From assembly GCA_963695675.1 (NCBI GenBank), contig CAVOGY010000007.1, positions 434,001-498,000 of the forward strand: a DNA stretch of 64,000 nucleotides. Reading direction: 5' to 3'. Within the stretch, counting starts at the first letter, position 1. Every line of letters starts with the position of its first letter. Position numbers and translations under genes: made by a program. The notes under the pieces are model-generated. The model was not told where the DNA came from, did not search any database, and saw nothing but the letters and a program-made list of their open reading frames with translations. Origin of the DNA: DASUPK01 sp963695675. Its GTDB lineage: Bacteria; Actinomycetota; Thermoleophilia; Solirubrobacterales; 70-9. Positions 1 through 7,805 of the stretch are shown piece by piece.

Positions 1-167
1 AAGTCCCGCCCCCGCAGGAAGGCCTCGAAGAAGCGGGGCGGCTCGTAGATCTGGAGCTCGACGTTCTCGACCTCGCCGTCGCGGATCCGGACCTGCATGG
101 CGCCCTCGCCCTCGACCCGGGCGAGCGCCTCGGTCCTGATCGTCCGGGTCTCGCCGTGCTCAGCCAT
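1..167 (-). CDS. hydA: [NiFe] hydrogenase large (alpha) subunit, N-terminal part only
   Basis: The reading frame opens with ATG at 167, overlaps the end of the small-subunit gene by 8 bases and runs off the left edge, so only about 55 residues are visible. They include ALARVEGEGAM, which matches the N-terminal R-[IV]-E-G region that in this family leads into the first Ni-binding CxxC motif; the cysteines themselves lie outside the window. In group 3b enzymes this subunit carries the NiFe site and exchanges electrons with the small subunit. Placement as the last gene of a beta-gamma-delta-alpha operon is the standard sulfhydrogenase order and is the main support for the call. Confidence 0.85.
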   Translation of the reverse strand, partial: MAEHGETRTIRTEALARVEGEGAMQVRIRDGEVENVELQIYEPPRFFEAFLRGRD

Positions 168-939
168 CCACCTGCAGGCGCTCGCTCTCCTCCTGGAACG
201 GCTCACGCGCAGTGTGGAAGGTGCGGTAGACCCGGATCACGTCGACCTCGTCCATGCCCAGGCCCTCGAACCAGCCCGACAGCGACGGGGCGTTCGGCGA
301 CTCCATCGGCCCGAAGCAGCCGTAGCAGCCGCGGTCATAGCTCGGGCAGAGCGCGCCGCAGCCGGCGTGGGTGACCGGCCCGAGGCAGGGCGTGCCGTGG
401 GCGACCATCACGCAGACGTTGCCGGCGCGCTTGCACTCGACGCAGACGCTGTAGTTGGCGATCGCGGGCTTGCGCTCGTTGAGGAAGGCGCTGATCACCT
501 CGAGCAGCTGGTGGCGGTTGACCGGGCAGCCCTGGAGCTCGAAGTCGACGTGGACGTTGGTCGAGATCGACGTCGAGGTCTCGAGCGTCGAGATGTACTC
601 GGGCGAGGCGTAGACGACCGACATGAAGTCCTCGACGTCGGCGAAGTTCCGCAGCGCCTGGATGCCGCCCGAGGTCGCGCAGGCGCCAATCGTCACCAGC
701 CTCCGCGACTTCGCCCGCACCTCCTTGATCCGCTCGGCGTCCTCGGGGGTCGTGATCGAGCCCTCGACCAGCGAGAGGTCGTAAGGGCCCTCCACCTGGC
801 CGCGCGTCGCCTCCAGGAAGTAGGCGACCTCGATCTGGTCCGGCAGCGACACCAGCTCGCGCTCGAAGTCGAGAAGGGAGAGCTGGCAGCCGTCGCAGGA
901 GGCGAACTTCCAGACCGCCAGCTTCGGTTGCTCGCTCAC
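160..939 (-). CDS. hydD: [NiFe] hydrogenase small (delta) subunit
   Basis: This 259-residue protein carries the iron-sulfur clusters that pass electrons between the NiFe site and the diaphorase part of a soluble group 3b hydrogenase. Visible family motifs are SCDGCQLSLLDFE near the N-terminus, GACATSGG, GCPVN, and a C-terminal cysteine cluster from CVECKRAGNVC to CGALCPSYDRGCYGC. I chose the GTG at 939 because its GTGA overlaps the stop of the upstream gamma-subunit gene and the protein then starts at the conserved PKLAVWKFASCDGC region; the frame is open further upstream but that part has no family likeness. The stop overlaps the start of the large subunit. No signal peptide is seen, which fits a cytoplasmic enzyme. 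Confidence 0.92.
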   Translation of the reverse strand: MSEQPKLAVWKFASCDGCQLSLLDFERELVSLPDQIEVAYFLEATRGQVEGPYDLSLVEGSITTPEDAERIKEVRAKSRRLVTIGACATSGGIQALRNFADVEDFMSVVYASPEYISTLETSTSISTNVHVDFELQGCPVNRHQLLEVISAFLNERKPAIANYSVCVECKRAGNVCVMVAHGTPCLGPVTHAGCGALCPSYDRGCYGCFGPMESPNAPSLSGWFEGLGMDEVDVIRVYRTFHTAREPFQEESERLQVDG

Positions 940-1775
940 AGCTCCCTCACCCCGAGCAACGTGCCGATCCGCCCAAGCGGAAAGACGGGCCCGTCCTTGC
1001 AGACGAAGCGGTGGGCGAGCTGACAATGGCCGCAATGGCCGATCGCGCACTTCATGTTCCGCTCGAGAGAGACGTGGATCTTGTCGTCCGGCACGTCCCG
1101 CTCCTGGAGTGCCGTCGAGACGAAGCGCATCATCACCTCCGGCCCACAGACCATTGCCGTTGTCCGTAATCCCTGGAAGCCCGCGATCGGGATCAGCTTG
1201 GTGACCAGGCCGACGCGCCCGTCCCAATCTCCCGCAGCAGTGTCGACGGTGTACTTGACGTCGATCCCAGCCTCCCGCCAGCTCTGGAGCTCGCCGAGGT
1301 AGAGCATCTCGTCGGGCGAGCGCGCCCCGTAGAGGAACGCCACCGCTCGGTAGCTGTCGCGGTTCGCGACCATGTGCTCGATCGCGGCCCGCAGCGGGGC
1401 CAGACCGATGCCGCCGGCGATCACCACTACATCCCCGCCCTCGGCCTCCTCGAGCGGCCAGCCTTTACCGAACGGCCCACGAACGCCGAGCTGGTCGCCG
1501 GGTTCACAGGCGCAGATCGCCCTGGTCGCGGCCCCCACCGCCCGCACCGTGTGGACCAGCCGGCCGCCGCCGATCGAGCTGACCGAGATCGGCACCTCGC
1601 CCGCTCCGAAGGCGTAGAGCATCGAGAACTGCCCCGGCCGGAACTCGCCGACGCCGTCGCCGCCAGCCGGCTCGAGCTCGAGCGTCCAGGTGTCCTCGAG
1701 CTCCTGACGCTTCCCGGCCACCACGTAGGGGCTCGGCAGCATCGGGTCGGGCAGCATCGGCTCAGCCCGCGACAT
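936..1775 (-). CDS. hydG: Hydrogenase gamma subunit, FAD/NAD(P)-binding diaphorase
   Basis: A 279-residue ferredoxin-reductase-type protein. FRPGQFSML at about residue 45 is the FAD-binding region, the stretch VVVIAGGIGLAPLRAA near residue 115 is the nucleotide-binding part, VCGPEVMM follows, and the C-terminus has a [2Fe-2S] cluster signature CAIGHCGHCQ with a last Cys in RFVCKDGPVF. In sulfhydrogenases this subunit lets the enzyme use NAD(P)H. It starts 14 bases inside the end of the cyclic-nucleotide gene and its stop overlaps hydD, so the operon is probably translationally coupled. Family assignment is firm; the preferred cofactor (NADH or NADPH) cannot be read from the sequence by eye. 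Confidence 0.92.
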   Translation of the reverse strand: MSRAEPMLPDPMLPSPYVVAGKRQELEDTWTLELEPAGGDGVGEFRPGQFSMLYAFGAGEVPISVSSIGGGRLVHTVRAVGAATRAICACEPGDQLGVRGPFGKGWPLEEAEGGDVVVIAGGIGLAPLRAAIEHMVANRDSYRAVAFLYGARSPDEMLYLGELQSWREAGIDVKYTVDTAAGDWDGRVGLVTKLIPIAGFQGLRTTAMVCGPEVMMRFVSTALQERDVPDDKIHVSLERNMKCAIGHCGHCQLAHRFVCKDGPVFPLGRIGTLLGVREL

Positions 1776-2229
1776 GTCCGTACACGTCGAGCATTCGGAA
1801 CCGGGTCGCCTGCAGACGCTCGACGATCACCGGGATGAAGCGGCGCATCAGCTCGTAGCCCAGCACCCGGTCCTCGTCGGCCTTGCCGCGCAGACAGGCG
1901 GCGTCGAAGGCGACCACGTGGACCGGGCCGAGCGCCCGGGCGTCGAGGTACACGCGGAAGGGCGGCACCAGCCACGACCAGCCGAGCAGGTCGCCGTCGT
2001 CGATCGTCTCGATCGTCAGCGCCGCCGCGCTCGCGGGACGAAGATCTCCATCGCCACCCGGCCGTGGCGGATGACGAAGAAGGTGTTCGGCCGGGTCGCC
2101 CTCGCTCATCAGGTACTCGCCGTCCTCGAAGACCTTGTTCTGCGCGCAGCCGGCGATCAGCGCCAGGTGTTCCTCGGACATCCCGTTGAAAGCCGGCGCC
2201 TCGGCGAGCAGCTGCTCAATGGTCTGCAC
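1762..2229 (-). CDS. Cyclic nucleotide-binding-domain protein, with paired compensating frameshifts
   Basis: About 155 residues starting VQTIEQLLAEAPAFNGM at GTG 2229, which overlaps the end of hydB. The beginning (GMSEEHLALIAGCAQNKVFEDGEYLMSEGDPA) and the end match a small CNB-fold regulatory subunit, but the middle does not: between about 2090 and 2035 the frame as written gives EHLLRHPPRPGG, while the neighbouring frame gives NTFFVIRHGRVAMEIFVP, the expected beta-roll sequence. One extra and one missing base would repair it, so this is either a sequencing error pair or a real altered patch of about 18 residues. The position inside the operon suggests a structural or regulatory role with the hydrogenase; the ligand is unknown. 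Confidence 0.72.
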   Translation of the reverse strand: MQTIEQLLAEAPAFNGMSEEHLALIAGCAQNKVFEDGEYLMSEGDPAEHLLRHPPRPGGDGDLRPASAAALTIETIDDGDLLGWSWLVPPFRVYLDARALGPVHVVAFDAACLRGKADEDRVLGYELMRRFIPVIVERLQATRFRMLDVYGHVAG

Positions 2230-3373
2230 TGATCCCCCTCTCCTCCCCTGCATCCGGGCCGAGGTCGGTCGCCCGGATCGCGGCGGCCTCCTCGGTGATG
2301 TCGATCGCAACCGGGCACCAGGTGATGCAGCGCCCGCACCCGACGCAACCCGAGGTGCCGAACTGGTCGATCCACGTGGCGAGCTTGTGGGTCATCCACT
2401 GTCTGTAACGCGACGGCGGCGAGTTGCGGACGCTGCCGCCGTGGATGTAGGAGTGATCGAGGGTGAAGCAGGAGTCCCAGCGCCGCACGCGCTCCGCCTC
2501 CTCGCCGGCCAGGTCGCTCATGTCCTCGACCGTGTGGCAGAAGCAGGTCGGGCAGACGAGCGTGCAGTTGCCGCAGGTCAGGCAGCGCTCGGAGACCTCG
2601 TCCCAGCGCGGGTGCTCCGTGTTCCGATAGAGCAGCTCCTTGATCCCGTCGGTATCGAGCTCGCGGCCCATCTGTGACGCGCACTCCTCTGAGACCGCGG
2701 CCGCCGCCGCAGCGTCGTTCTCCCCGGCCTCGGTCGCGCCGAGCTCGGACAGCACCTCCTGACCGCGCTCGGACCCAACCTCGACCAGGAAGCGGTGCTC
2801 GCCCTCGAGCAGCTCGGTCAGCGCCAGGTCGTAGCCCGACTCGGCTTTCGGCCCGGTGTCCATCGAGACGCAGAAGCAGGTGTTGCCGGCCTTCGAGCAG
2901 TTGACGGCGACGATGAAGGCATCGCGGCGGCGGGCCTCGTAGTCGGCGTCAGTGTAGGAGTCGCCGATGAAGACCTTGTCCTGGATGGCGATCGCGGCCA
3001 GGTCGCAGGAGCGGACGCCGAGGAAGGCGTAGCGCGGCCGCTCGAAGTCCTGCTCCTCGTACGTGATGGCCCCGTCCTCCGCGCGGCGGGCCTTCCAGAG
3101 CGTCAGGTTGGGCGGGAAGAGATGGTGCTTCCAGGAGTTAGGGCCGTTGTTGAAGCCGAAGAGCGCTCCGTCGTCGCGCTCGTGCAGCCGATAGGTGCCG
3201 CCCTCCTGCTCGTCGGTGATGCCCTCGGGAAGGTCGGCCGCCGAGGAAATCTCCTCGTAGACGATCGCCCCGTCGCGGACACTGGGGCCGACCACCGTGT
3301 AGCCCCGCCGCGCCAGCAGCGCGACCAGCTCATCGAGCGCCGAACGCGGGATCACGGAGGCAACGGTGGGCAT
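2216..3373 (-). CDS. hydB: Hydrogenase beta subunit, 4Fe-4S dicluster protein
   Basis: A 385-residue protein read from ATG 3373; the frame is open to 3442, but that would run into the divergent CBS gene and adds no conserved sequence. It holds GVRSCDLAAIAIQD, the segment CSKAGNTCFCVSMDTGP and two C-terminal ferredoxin-type motifs, CLTCGNCTLVCP and CVGCGRCITWCP, each of the CxxCxxCxxxCP form. This is the electron-transfer subunit of group 3b (sulfhydrogenase-type) hydrogenases and related anaerobic sulfite reductase A proteins. It is the first gene of the operon, so the promoter should lie in the 67-base gap to the divergent gene. The overlap with the next start supports coupling. Confidence 0.9.
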   Translation of the reverse strand: MPTVASVIPRSALDELVALLARRGYTVVGPSVRDGAIVYEEISSAADLPEGITDEQEGGTYRLHERDDGALFGFNNGPNSWKHHLFPPNLTLWKARRAEDGAITYEEQDFERPRYAFLGVRSCDLAAIAIQDKVFIGDSYTDADYEARRRDAFIVAVNCSKAGNTCFCVSMDTGPKAESGYDLALTELLEGEHRFLVEVGSERGQEVLSELGATEAGENDAAAAAAVSEECASQMGRELDTDGIKELLYRNTEHPRWDEVSERCLTCGNCTLVCPTCFCHTVEDMSDLAGEEAERVRRWDSCFTLDHSYIHGGSVRNSPPSRYRQWMTHKLATWIDQFGTSGCVGCGRCITWCPVAIDITEEAAAIRATDLGPDAGEERGISADH

Positions 3374-3440
3374 CGATCCGGCCAAGACTACGCCCGTCCA
3401 TCCCAGTCGCGCCGGATCTGCAGGCAGTACGGTTGGCGGC

Positions 3441-3857
3441 ATGGAGCGGACCTACTTCGGACCTGCGTTCGAGGACGCGCAGGTCCACGATGTGATGCGG
3501 GTCGGGGTGATCACCTGCCGCCCGCAGACCAAGCTCGCCGACGTAGCTCGGATGATGGTCGGCTACGACGTGCATTCCATCGTCGTCGCGGAGGTCGGCG
3601 AGGCCAGCCCTTGGGGGATCGTCACCAGCCTGGACCTGGCCCGCGTCCCCGACAAGCTCGATTCGATGACGGCCGGGGAGATCGCGAAAACCGACCTGGT
3701 CACCGTCAAGTCGAACGAGTCGCTCGAAGAGGCGGCAAAGGTGATGGCCGAGCACGGCATCTCGCACCTGATCGCGGTCCAGCCCGATTACGACCGCCCT
3801 GCGGGCATGATCTCGGCCAGGGATCTCACCCTCGCGCTGGCCTACGGTCGCTCCTGA
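3441..3857 (+). CDS. CBS-domain pair protein
   Basis: A 138-residue protein made almost wholly of two CBS repeats: VHDVMRVGVITCRPQTKLADVARMM for the first and the segment around LVTVKSNESLEEAAKVMAEH for the second, ending in the typical GMISARDLTLAL. ATG 3441 is preferred over an upstream in-frame start at 3366 because that start would lie inside the divergent hydB start. CBS pairs bind adenine nucleotides and often act as energy or redox sensors. Being divergent to the hydrogenase operon and next to a two-component pair, it probably belongs to the same low-oxygen or energy-stress response; the target is unknown. Confidence 0.85.
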   Translation: MERTYFGPAFEDAQVHDVMRVGVITCRPQTKLADVARMMVGYDVHSIVVAEVGEASPWGIVTSLDLARVPDKLDSMTAGEIAKTDLVTVKSNESLEEAAKVMAEHGISHLIAVQPDYDRPAGMISARDLTLALAYGRS

Positions 3858-3869
3858 TCACCGAATACG

Positions 3870-4547
3870 GTGTCCGATACGAGCTTGATGACCGCTGAGC
3901 AGAACGCCATGGGCGAGGCCGGCACGATCACGATCATCCTCGCCGACGACCACGAGATCGTTCGCGACGGGCTTCGACGAATCGTCGAGGCCGAGGGCGA
4001 TATGGAGGTCGTCGCCGAGGCCGGCGACGCCGACACCGCGCGGCGCCGAACCTCGGGACTGAAGCCGACCGTGCTCGTCCTCGACCTGAACATGCCCGGC
4101 GAGCCGAGCCTTGCCTCGATCCCCGCGATCCGAGAGGGGTCCCCCGCGACGGCGGTCGTCGTCCTCACGATGCAGGACGACCCTGCCTTCGCCCGGGAGG
4201 CCTTCCGGCTTGGGGCCACGGCGTTCGTCGTCAAGCATGCGGCGGGTGCCGAGCTCGTCGATGCGATCCGAGCGGCCGCGCGTGGTGACACGTACATCAA
4301 TCCGATCCTCGGGGCCCGCCTCGCGGCCGAGCCCGAAGGCCCGCCGGGCGGGCTCACCCCCCGCGAGGTTGAAGTCCTCCGCTTGGTTGCGGACGGTTAC
4401 ACGAACCCCGAGATCGCGGAGAGACTCGTGATCAGCATCCGCACCGTCGAGACCCATCGATCAGCGATTCATCGGAAGCTCGACACGAGCAGCCGCGCCG
4501 AGGTGGTCGCGTTCGCACGCGAGCACGGCCTGGTCGAAGATCAGTAG
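3870..4547 (+). CDS. NarL/LuxR-family response regulator
   Basis: About 225 residues. The receiver domain (residues about 20-135) shows LADDHEIVRDGL with the acidic pair, the phospho-acceptor Asp in VLVLDLNMPG, a Thr in VVVLTMQDD and the conserved Lys in AFVVKHAA. The LuxR-type helix-turn-helix is near residues 160-220: LTPREVEVLRLVADGYTNPEIA and SIRTVETHRSAIHRKL. Start is uncertain: GTG 3870, ATG 3888 or ATG 3909 all fit. It follows the CBS gene by 12 bases and is convergent with the kinase gene, with 7 overlapping bases at the stops. The partner is almost certainly that kinase. Confidence 0.92.
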   Translation: MSDTSLMTAEQNAMGEAGTITIILADDHEIVRDGLRRIVEAEGDMEVVAEAGDADTARRRTSGLKPTVLVLDLNMPGEPSLASIPAIREGSPATAVVVLTMQDDPAFAREAFRLGATAFVVKHAAGAELVDAIRAAARGDTYINPILGARLAAEPEGPPGGLTPREVEVLRLVADGYTNPEIAERLVISIRTVETHRSAIHRKLDTSSRAEVVAFAREHGLVEDQ

Positions 4548-6220
4548 CTCGGCTCGCGCGGGGTACCGATCACCTCGCCGGCGTCCGGGCCTGCGATCCG
4601 CCGCGGCTGGGGTAGCGGTAGTTCGGACCGCACCTGCGTCCCCCGACCCCGCGCGGACTCGATCTCCAGCCTTCCGCCCGCGAGCGTAACCCGCTCCTCC
4701 ATACCGACCAGGCCAAAGCTTCGCGCGGTTGCAGTCGGATCGAAGCCACTCCCGTCGTCGGCAACGGTCACCTCGACTTGAGTGTCGCCCCGGCTCACCG
4801 TCACCGAGATCCGCTGAGGGTCGGCGTGCTTGATCGCGTTGTTCGTCGCCTCCTGGACCAACCGGTAGATCGTCGCCTCCAGCTCCGCCGGCAGGCGACT
4901 GGGCTTCTCGTCGCCTCCCGCCACATCGACGTCCACGTCGATCTCCACGCCCGACCTCTCGCTCGATTGGCGCGCGAGCGCTTCGATGGCGGCGCCGACG
5001 CCGAGGTCATCCAGCGCCGCCGGGCGGAGTTCCGTGATCAACCCCTGCAGGTTGCGAATGGCGCGGTCGACGTACTCGATCCCAAGTCGGCCCGCCTCGG
5101 GCGAGAGCTCAGAGCCCTCCTTCCTGCTCGTGGTCTCAAGCAGCATGCGCAGCGCTCCGAGCTCCTGAAGTGTCTCGTCATGGAGCTCACGCGCCCAGCG
5201 GTGGCGCTCCCGCTCGGAAGCCTCGATAGAGAGCTGGAGCTTTTCGGCTTCGACGGCGCGAACGGTGACGATCGTGGTCGCGGCGCTGGCGGCAAACGAG
5301 CCAAAGACGCGCTCATCGTCTGTGTCGAACTCCCCATGCCGGGACCCAAGGGCAACGAGTAATCCCCGCGGACGGCCACGCAGCTCGAGAGGTGAGACGA
5401 GCGCCGCCAGCCCCCGCAGCTCGGGCACGTCCGCCTGAAGGTCGTTCAGCCAGGTTTCCCCGTCCAGCGCCCGGCGGCCGACCAGGGACTCGGGGTCCTC
5501 GCCGGCGGCGGCTACGACCTCCAGCTCGGATCCATCCGAAAGCAGCACCATCGCGCGCTGGGCGCCGACCACGCCCCGGCCGCGCTTCGCGATCAGCTCG
5601 AGCAGCTCGTCAAGAGCGACGCCGCTGAAGACCGTGCGCGCGAGATCCGAGGCGGCCTCCAGTCCGCCAAGCGCCTTCCGTAGCTCACCGGCGCGGCGGT
5701 CGAGGCCCTCGTACAGGCGGGCGTTCTCGATCGCCACTCCAGACCAGGCGGCGAGCACGACGACGAGCTGCTCGTCGGTCTCATCAAATTCCGCGCCTCC
5801 CTCCTTCTCGGTCAGGTAGAGGTTCCCCCAGGCCTCTCCGCGCACCAGGATCGGCGTCCCGAGGAACGTTCTCATCGCCGGGTGCCCGGGCGGGAAACCG
5901 TACGAGCGGGGGTACGCCCCGACGTCCGGCAGACGCAGCGGCCGAGGATTTCGGATCAGCTCGCCGAGCACACCGCGGCCTCTGGGCAGGGGGCCGATCT
6001 CCCGACGGGTCTGCTCGTCGATCCCCGAGTGCAGGAAACGCTCCAGACCGCTCTTGTCCTCATTCAGGACACCGAGTGCGGCGTACTTGGCGCGAGTCAG
6101 GTCGCGGGCGGCATCGAGCACCCGGCGAAGCACCGTCTCCGGGTCATGCTCCGAGACGATCGTGCGACCAACCTCGAGCAGCTGCTCGAGGCGCTCGTCC
6201 GTGAGCGTCGGTTCGTTCAA
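4541..6220 (-). CDS. DosS/DevS-like GAF-domain sensor histidine kinase
   Basis: A 559-residue cytoplasmic kinase. Residues about 12-170 form a GAF domain with strong likeness to mycobacterial DosS/DosT: LGVLNEDKSGLERFLHSGID, LPRGRGVLGELIRNP, YGFPPGHPAMRTFLGTPI and GNLYLTEKEGG. The His in FPPGHP sits where those sensors carry the haem-ligand His, so gas or redox sensing through haem is plausible (inference). A second, more divergent GAF follows at about 195-325, then HisKA_3 with RELHDETLQELG, and an ATPase domain with NNAIKHADP and VADDGSGFDP. The neighbouring regulator and hydrogenase recall the DosR regulon, in which mycobacterial group 3b hydrogenase is induced by hypoxia. Confidence 0.9.
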   Translation of the reverse strand: MNEPTLTDERLEQLLEVGRTIVSEHDPETVLRRVLDAARDLTRAKYAALGVLNEDKSGLERFLHSGIDEQTRREIGPLPRGRGVLGELIRNPRPLRLPDVGAYPRSYGFPPGHPAMRTFLGTPILVRGEAWGNLYLTEKEGGAEFDETDEQLVVVLAAWSGVAIENARLYEGLDRRAGELRKALGGLEAASDLARTVFSGVALDELLELIAKRGRGVVGAQRAMVLLSDGSELEVVAAAGEDPESLVGRRALDGETWLNDLQADVPELRGLAALVSPLELRGRPRGLLVALGSRHGEFDTDDERVFGSFAASAATTIVTVRAVEAEKLQLSIEASERERHRWARELHDETLQELGALRMLLETTSRKEGSELSPEAGRLGIEYVDRAIRNLQGLITELRPAALDDLGVGAAIEALARQSSERSGVEIDVDVDVAGGDEKPSRLPAELEATIYRLVQEATNNAIKHADPQRISVTVSRGDTQVEVTVADDGSGFDPTATARSFGLVGMEERVTLAGGRLEIESARGRGTQVRSELPLPQPRRIAGPDAGEVIGTPREPSY

Positions 6221-6344
6221 GGCTCGAACCGCCGGTCGCGGCTTGGCATTGCTCCGCGTTTGAGTCGTGGCATGGGTCGTCGAAACTACGTGCCACCAAA
6301 GGCTACCTCGCCGCGTCCGCCCCCCGCACCATTAGGGTCGAATC

Positions 6345-7076
6345 GTGCTGCTCCTCCTCTTGGCCGCCTCCGCCACCAGCCTGGCGACCGGCCTCGGGGC
6401 GATACCCGTCTTCTTCCTGGGTGGCCGAGCGTCCGCCTGGGAACCGGCGCTTTGGGGGCTTGCCGCGGGTGTCATGACGGTGGCCTCGGTGGTGGGTCTC
6501 TTGAAGCCCGCACTCGACGAGGGATCCACAGCTGCCGTCGGGGCCGGTCTGGCCGCAGGGATTGCCTTTCTCGTGGCGGCTCGCCTGGCGCTTCGAAAAT
6601 CCGACGTCCATGTCGGAAATCTGCGCGGCGCCGGCGTGCGGACCTCCGTCCTCGTCTTCTCGGTCCTCTTCGTTCACAGCCTCCCGGAGGGATTTGCGAT
6701 CGGAACGGCGTATGCATCCGATGTCGCGGGCCTCAGCCTGTTCGTGATTCTCGCGATTGGGCTGCAGAACATCCCCGAGGGGACGAGCGTGGCGATTCCG
6801 ATGAGCGAGGCGGGCTTCAGCCGCAGACAGCAGTTTTGGGCGGCCGTCCTGACCAGTGCTCCGCAGCCGGTCGGCGCCGCGGTCGCATTTCTCCTGGTCG
6901 AGACGATCCAGGATCTGCTGGCGGTTTCCTTCGCCTTCGCGGCCGGCGCGATGCTTGCACTCGTAGCCTCGGATCTGTTCCCAAGGACGATCCGCGCTCG
7001 CGGCTGGCGTGGGCCCCTGGGAGCGGTCACCGGGGCCGCGATCATGCTCGCGCTGAGCGCCGCCCTCGGGGTGTAG
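6345..7076 (+). CDS. ZIP-family metal (zinc) transporter
   Basis: A 243-residue membrane protein starting at GTG 6345 with about eight hydrophobic segments. The two diagnostic metal-binding helices are visible: HSLPEGFAIG near residue 110 and QNIPEGTSVAIP near residue 145. Both carry the conserved P-E-G of ZIP transporters; the His usual in the second helix is replaced by Gln-Asn (QNIPEG), as in several GufA-like members. The family moves Zn2+ or other divalent metals into the cytoplasm. It is a single gene, divergent from the sensor kinase across a 124-base gap that must hold both promoters. I see no metal-regulator site I would trust. Confidence 0.88.
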   Translation: MLLLLLAASATSLATGLGAIPVFFLGGRASAWEPALWGLAAGVMTVASVVGLLKPALDEGSTAAVGAGLAAGIAFLVAARLALRKSDVHVGNLRGAGVRTSVLVFSVLFVHSLPEGFAIGTAYASDVAGLSLFVILAIGLQNIPEGTSVAIPMSEAGFSRRQQFWAAVLTSAPQPVGAAVAFLLVETIQDLLAVSFAFAAGAMLALVASDLFPRTIRARGWRGPLGAVTGAAIMLALSAALGV

Positions 7077-7139
7077 CCATCCTTGGACTCGTCCCGGCCT
7101 GCGCTCGCCGATGGCTTGTCTTCGTCTCCGGCTTGAGGG

Positions 7140-7283
7140 TCAGCGGCCGAACCAGCGGGCAGAGCGGCTCGCGCCAAAGCGTTCCTTCTCGGCGACGAGG
7201 GCCTCGGAGGGCTTCTCGAAGGTGCCTGTCGGCTTCGGTCCCGAGAGGAAGTCCACGTCGACCCGGCCGACCCGGCTTAGACC
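7140..7283 (-). pseudogene. C-terminal gene remnant ending at a repeat palindrome
   Basis: On the minus strand a frame reads FLSGPKPTGTFEKPSEALV and ends ERFGASRSARWFGR then stop at 7140. The codons look like real coding sequence, but the frame starts abruptly at the palindromic repeat at 7280 with no convincing start. I do not recognise the family. It may be the 3' end of a gene cut off by a rearrangement at the repeat, or a 38-residue product from the GTG inside it. Confidence 0.4.
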
Positions 7284-7309
7284 GCTGCTTTCCATGCAAA
7301 GCAGCGGTC
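7280..7309 (-). repeat. Dispersed repeat, hairpin 2 only (perfect palindrome)
   Basis: Twelve-base arms GACCGCTGCTTT and AAAGCAGCGGTC enclose the loop CCATGC, the reverse of loop GCATGG in other copies. The stem is perfect, longer than in most copies, and of the CTG/CAG arm type. Confidence 0.85.
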
Positions 7310-7376
7310 CTGGCGGTCATCAACCGGGCCTGGAATCTCGGGATGCCCCTCCCCGCACCCCGATAGCTTGTGGGCC

Positions 7377-7691
7377 GTGGATCGGGAAGACCTCAGACGG
7401 GACCTCGCGGCGAAGCTCGACATTGAGGAAGCTCACGACGACGTTCGGCTCGTGACGCTCAATGGAGTTGTGCTCGGGCGACTCGGCCAGAATCGTGACT
7501 CCGGCTATTGGGAACTGGATTGGCGCGAAGGGTGGAGGCGGCTGTCAAGTCAACATGCGGGCAGCGGCGAGGCAGAACATGCAGAGACGTGGGCCGTCGA
7601 GGAGATCGCCGGGCTGATGGCCGTCGAGCGATCAGCAATCGACGCCGGTAAGCCGTGGGGGAAGAAGTCGCCCCCGCCGGGCGTCAGCTAG
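7377..7691 (+). CDS. Hypothetical protein, about 104 residues
   Basis: Starts at GTG 7377 (a TTG at 7368 is also in frame). The protein reads DREDLRRDLAAKLDIEEAH and later NRDSGYWELDWREGWRRL, is acidic and Trp-rich, and has no membrane segment or signal. I do not recognise a family. Codon third positions are GC-rich as in neighbouring genes, so it is probably real. It lies alone between the repeat palindrome and a gene on the other strand. Function unknown. Confidence 0.55.
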   Translation: MDREDLRRDLAAKLDIEEAHDDVRLVTLNGVVLGRLGQNRDSGYWELDWREGWRRLSSQHAGSGEAEHAETWAVEEIAGLMAVERSAIDAGKPWGKKSPPPGVS

Positions 7692-7805
7692 TTCGCCTGA
7701 CCTTCGAAACGCTCCCGGACGGGGCCTAGAACCTGCCCTCGGGGGCCGTATCGCCGGGTTCGCGCAGCATGAAGGTCGAGCGCCATCAGCAAGCGTCCTC
7801 GTCGG

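Noticed and set aside
34..1227. Longer hydD start at 1227
   Set aside because: The extra 96 residues overlap the gamma-subunit gene, show no family likeness and are Arg/Gly-rich; GTG 939 with the GTGA overlap fits.
5882..7366. 494-codon open frame on the plus strand
   Set aside because: It lies opposite the kinase gene and over the ZIP gene in another frame; its Arg/Gly/Pro-rich product has no family likeness. It is a shadow typical of high-GC DNA.
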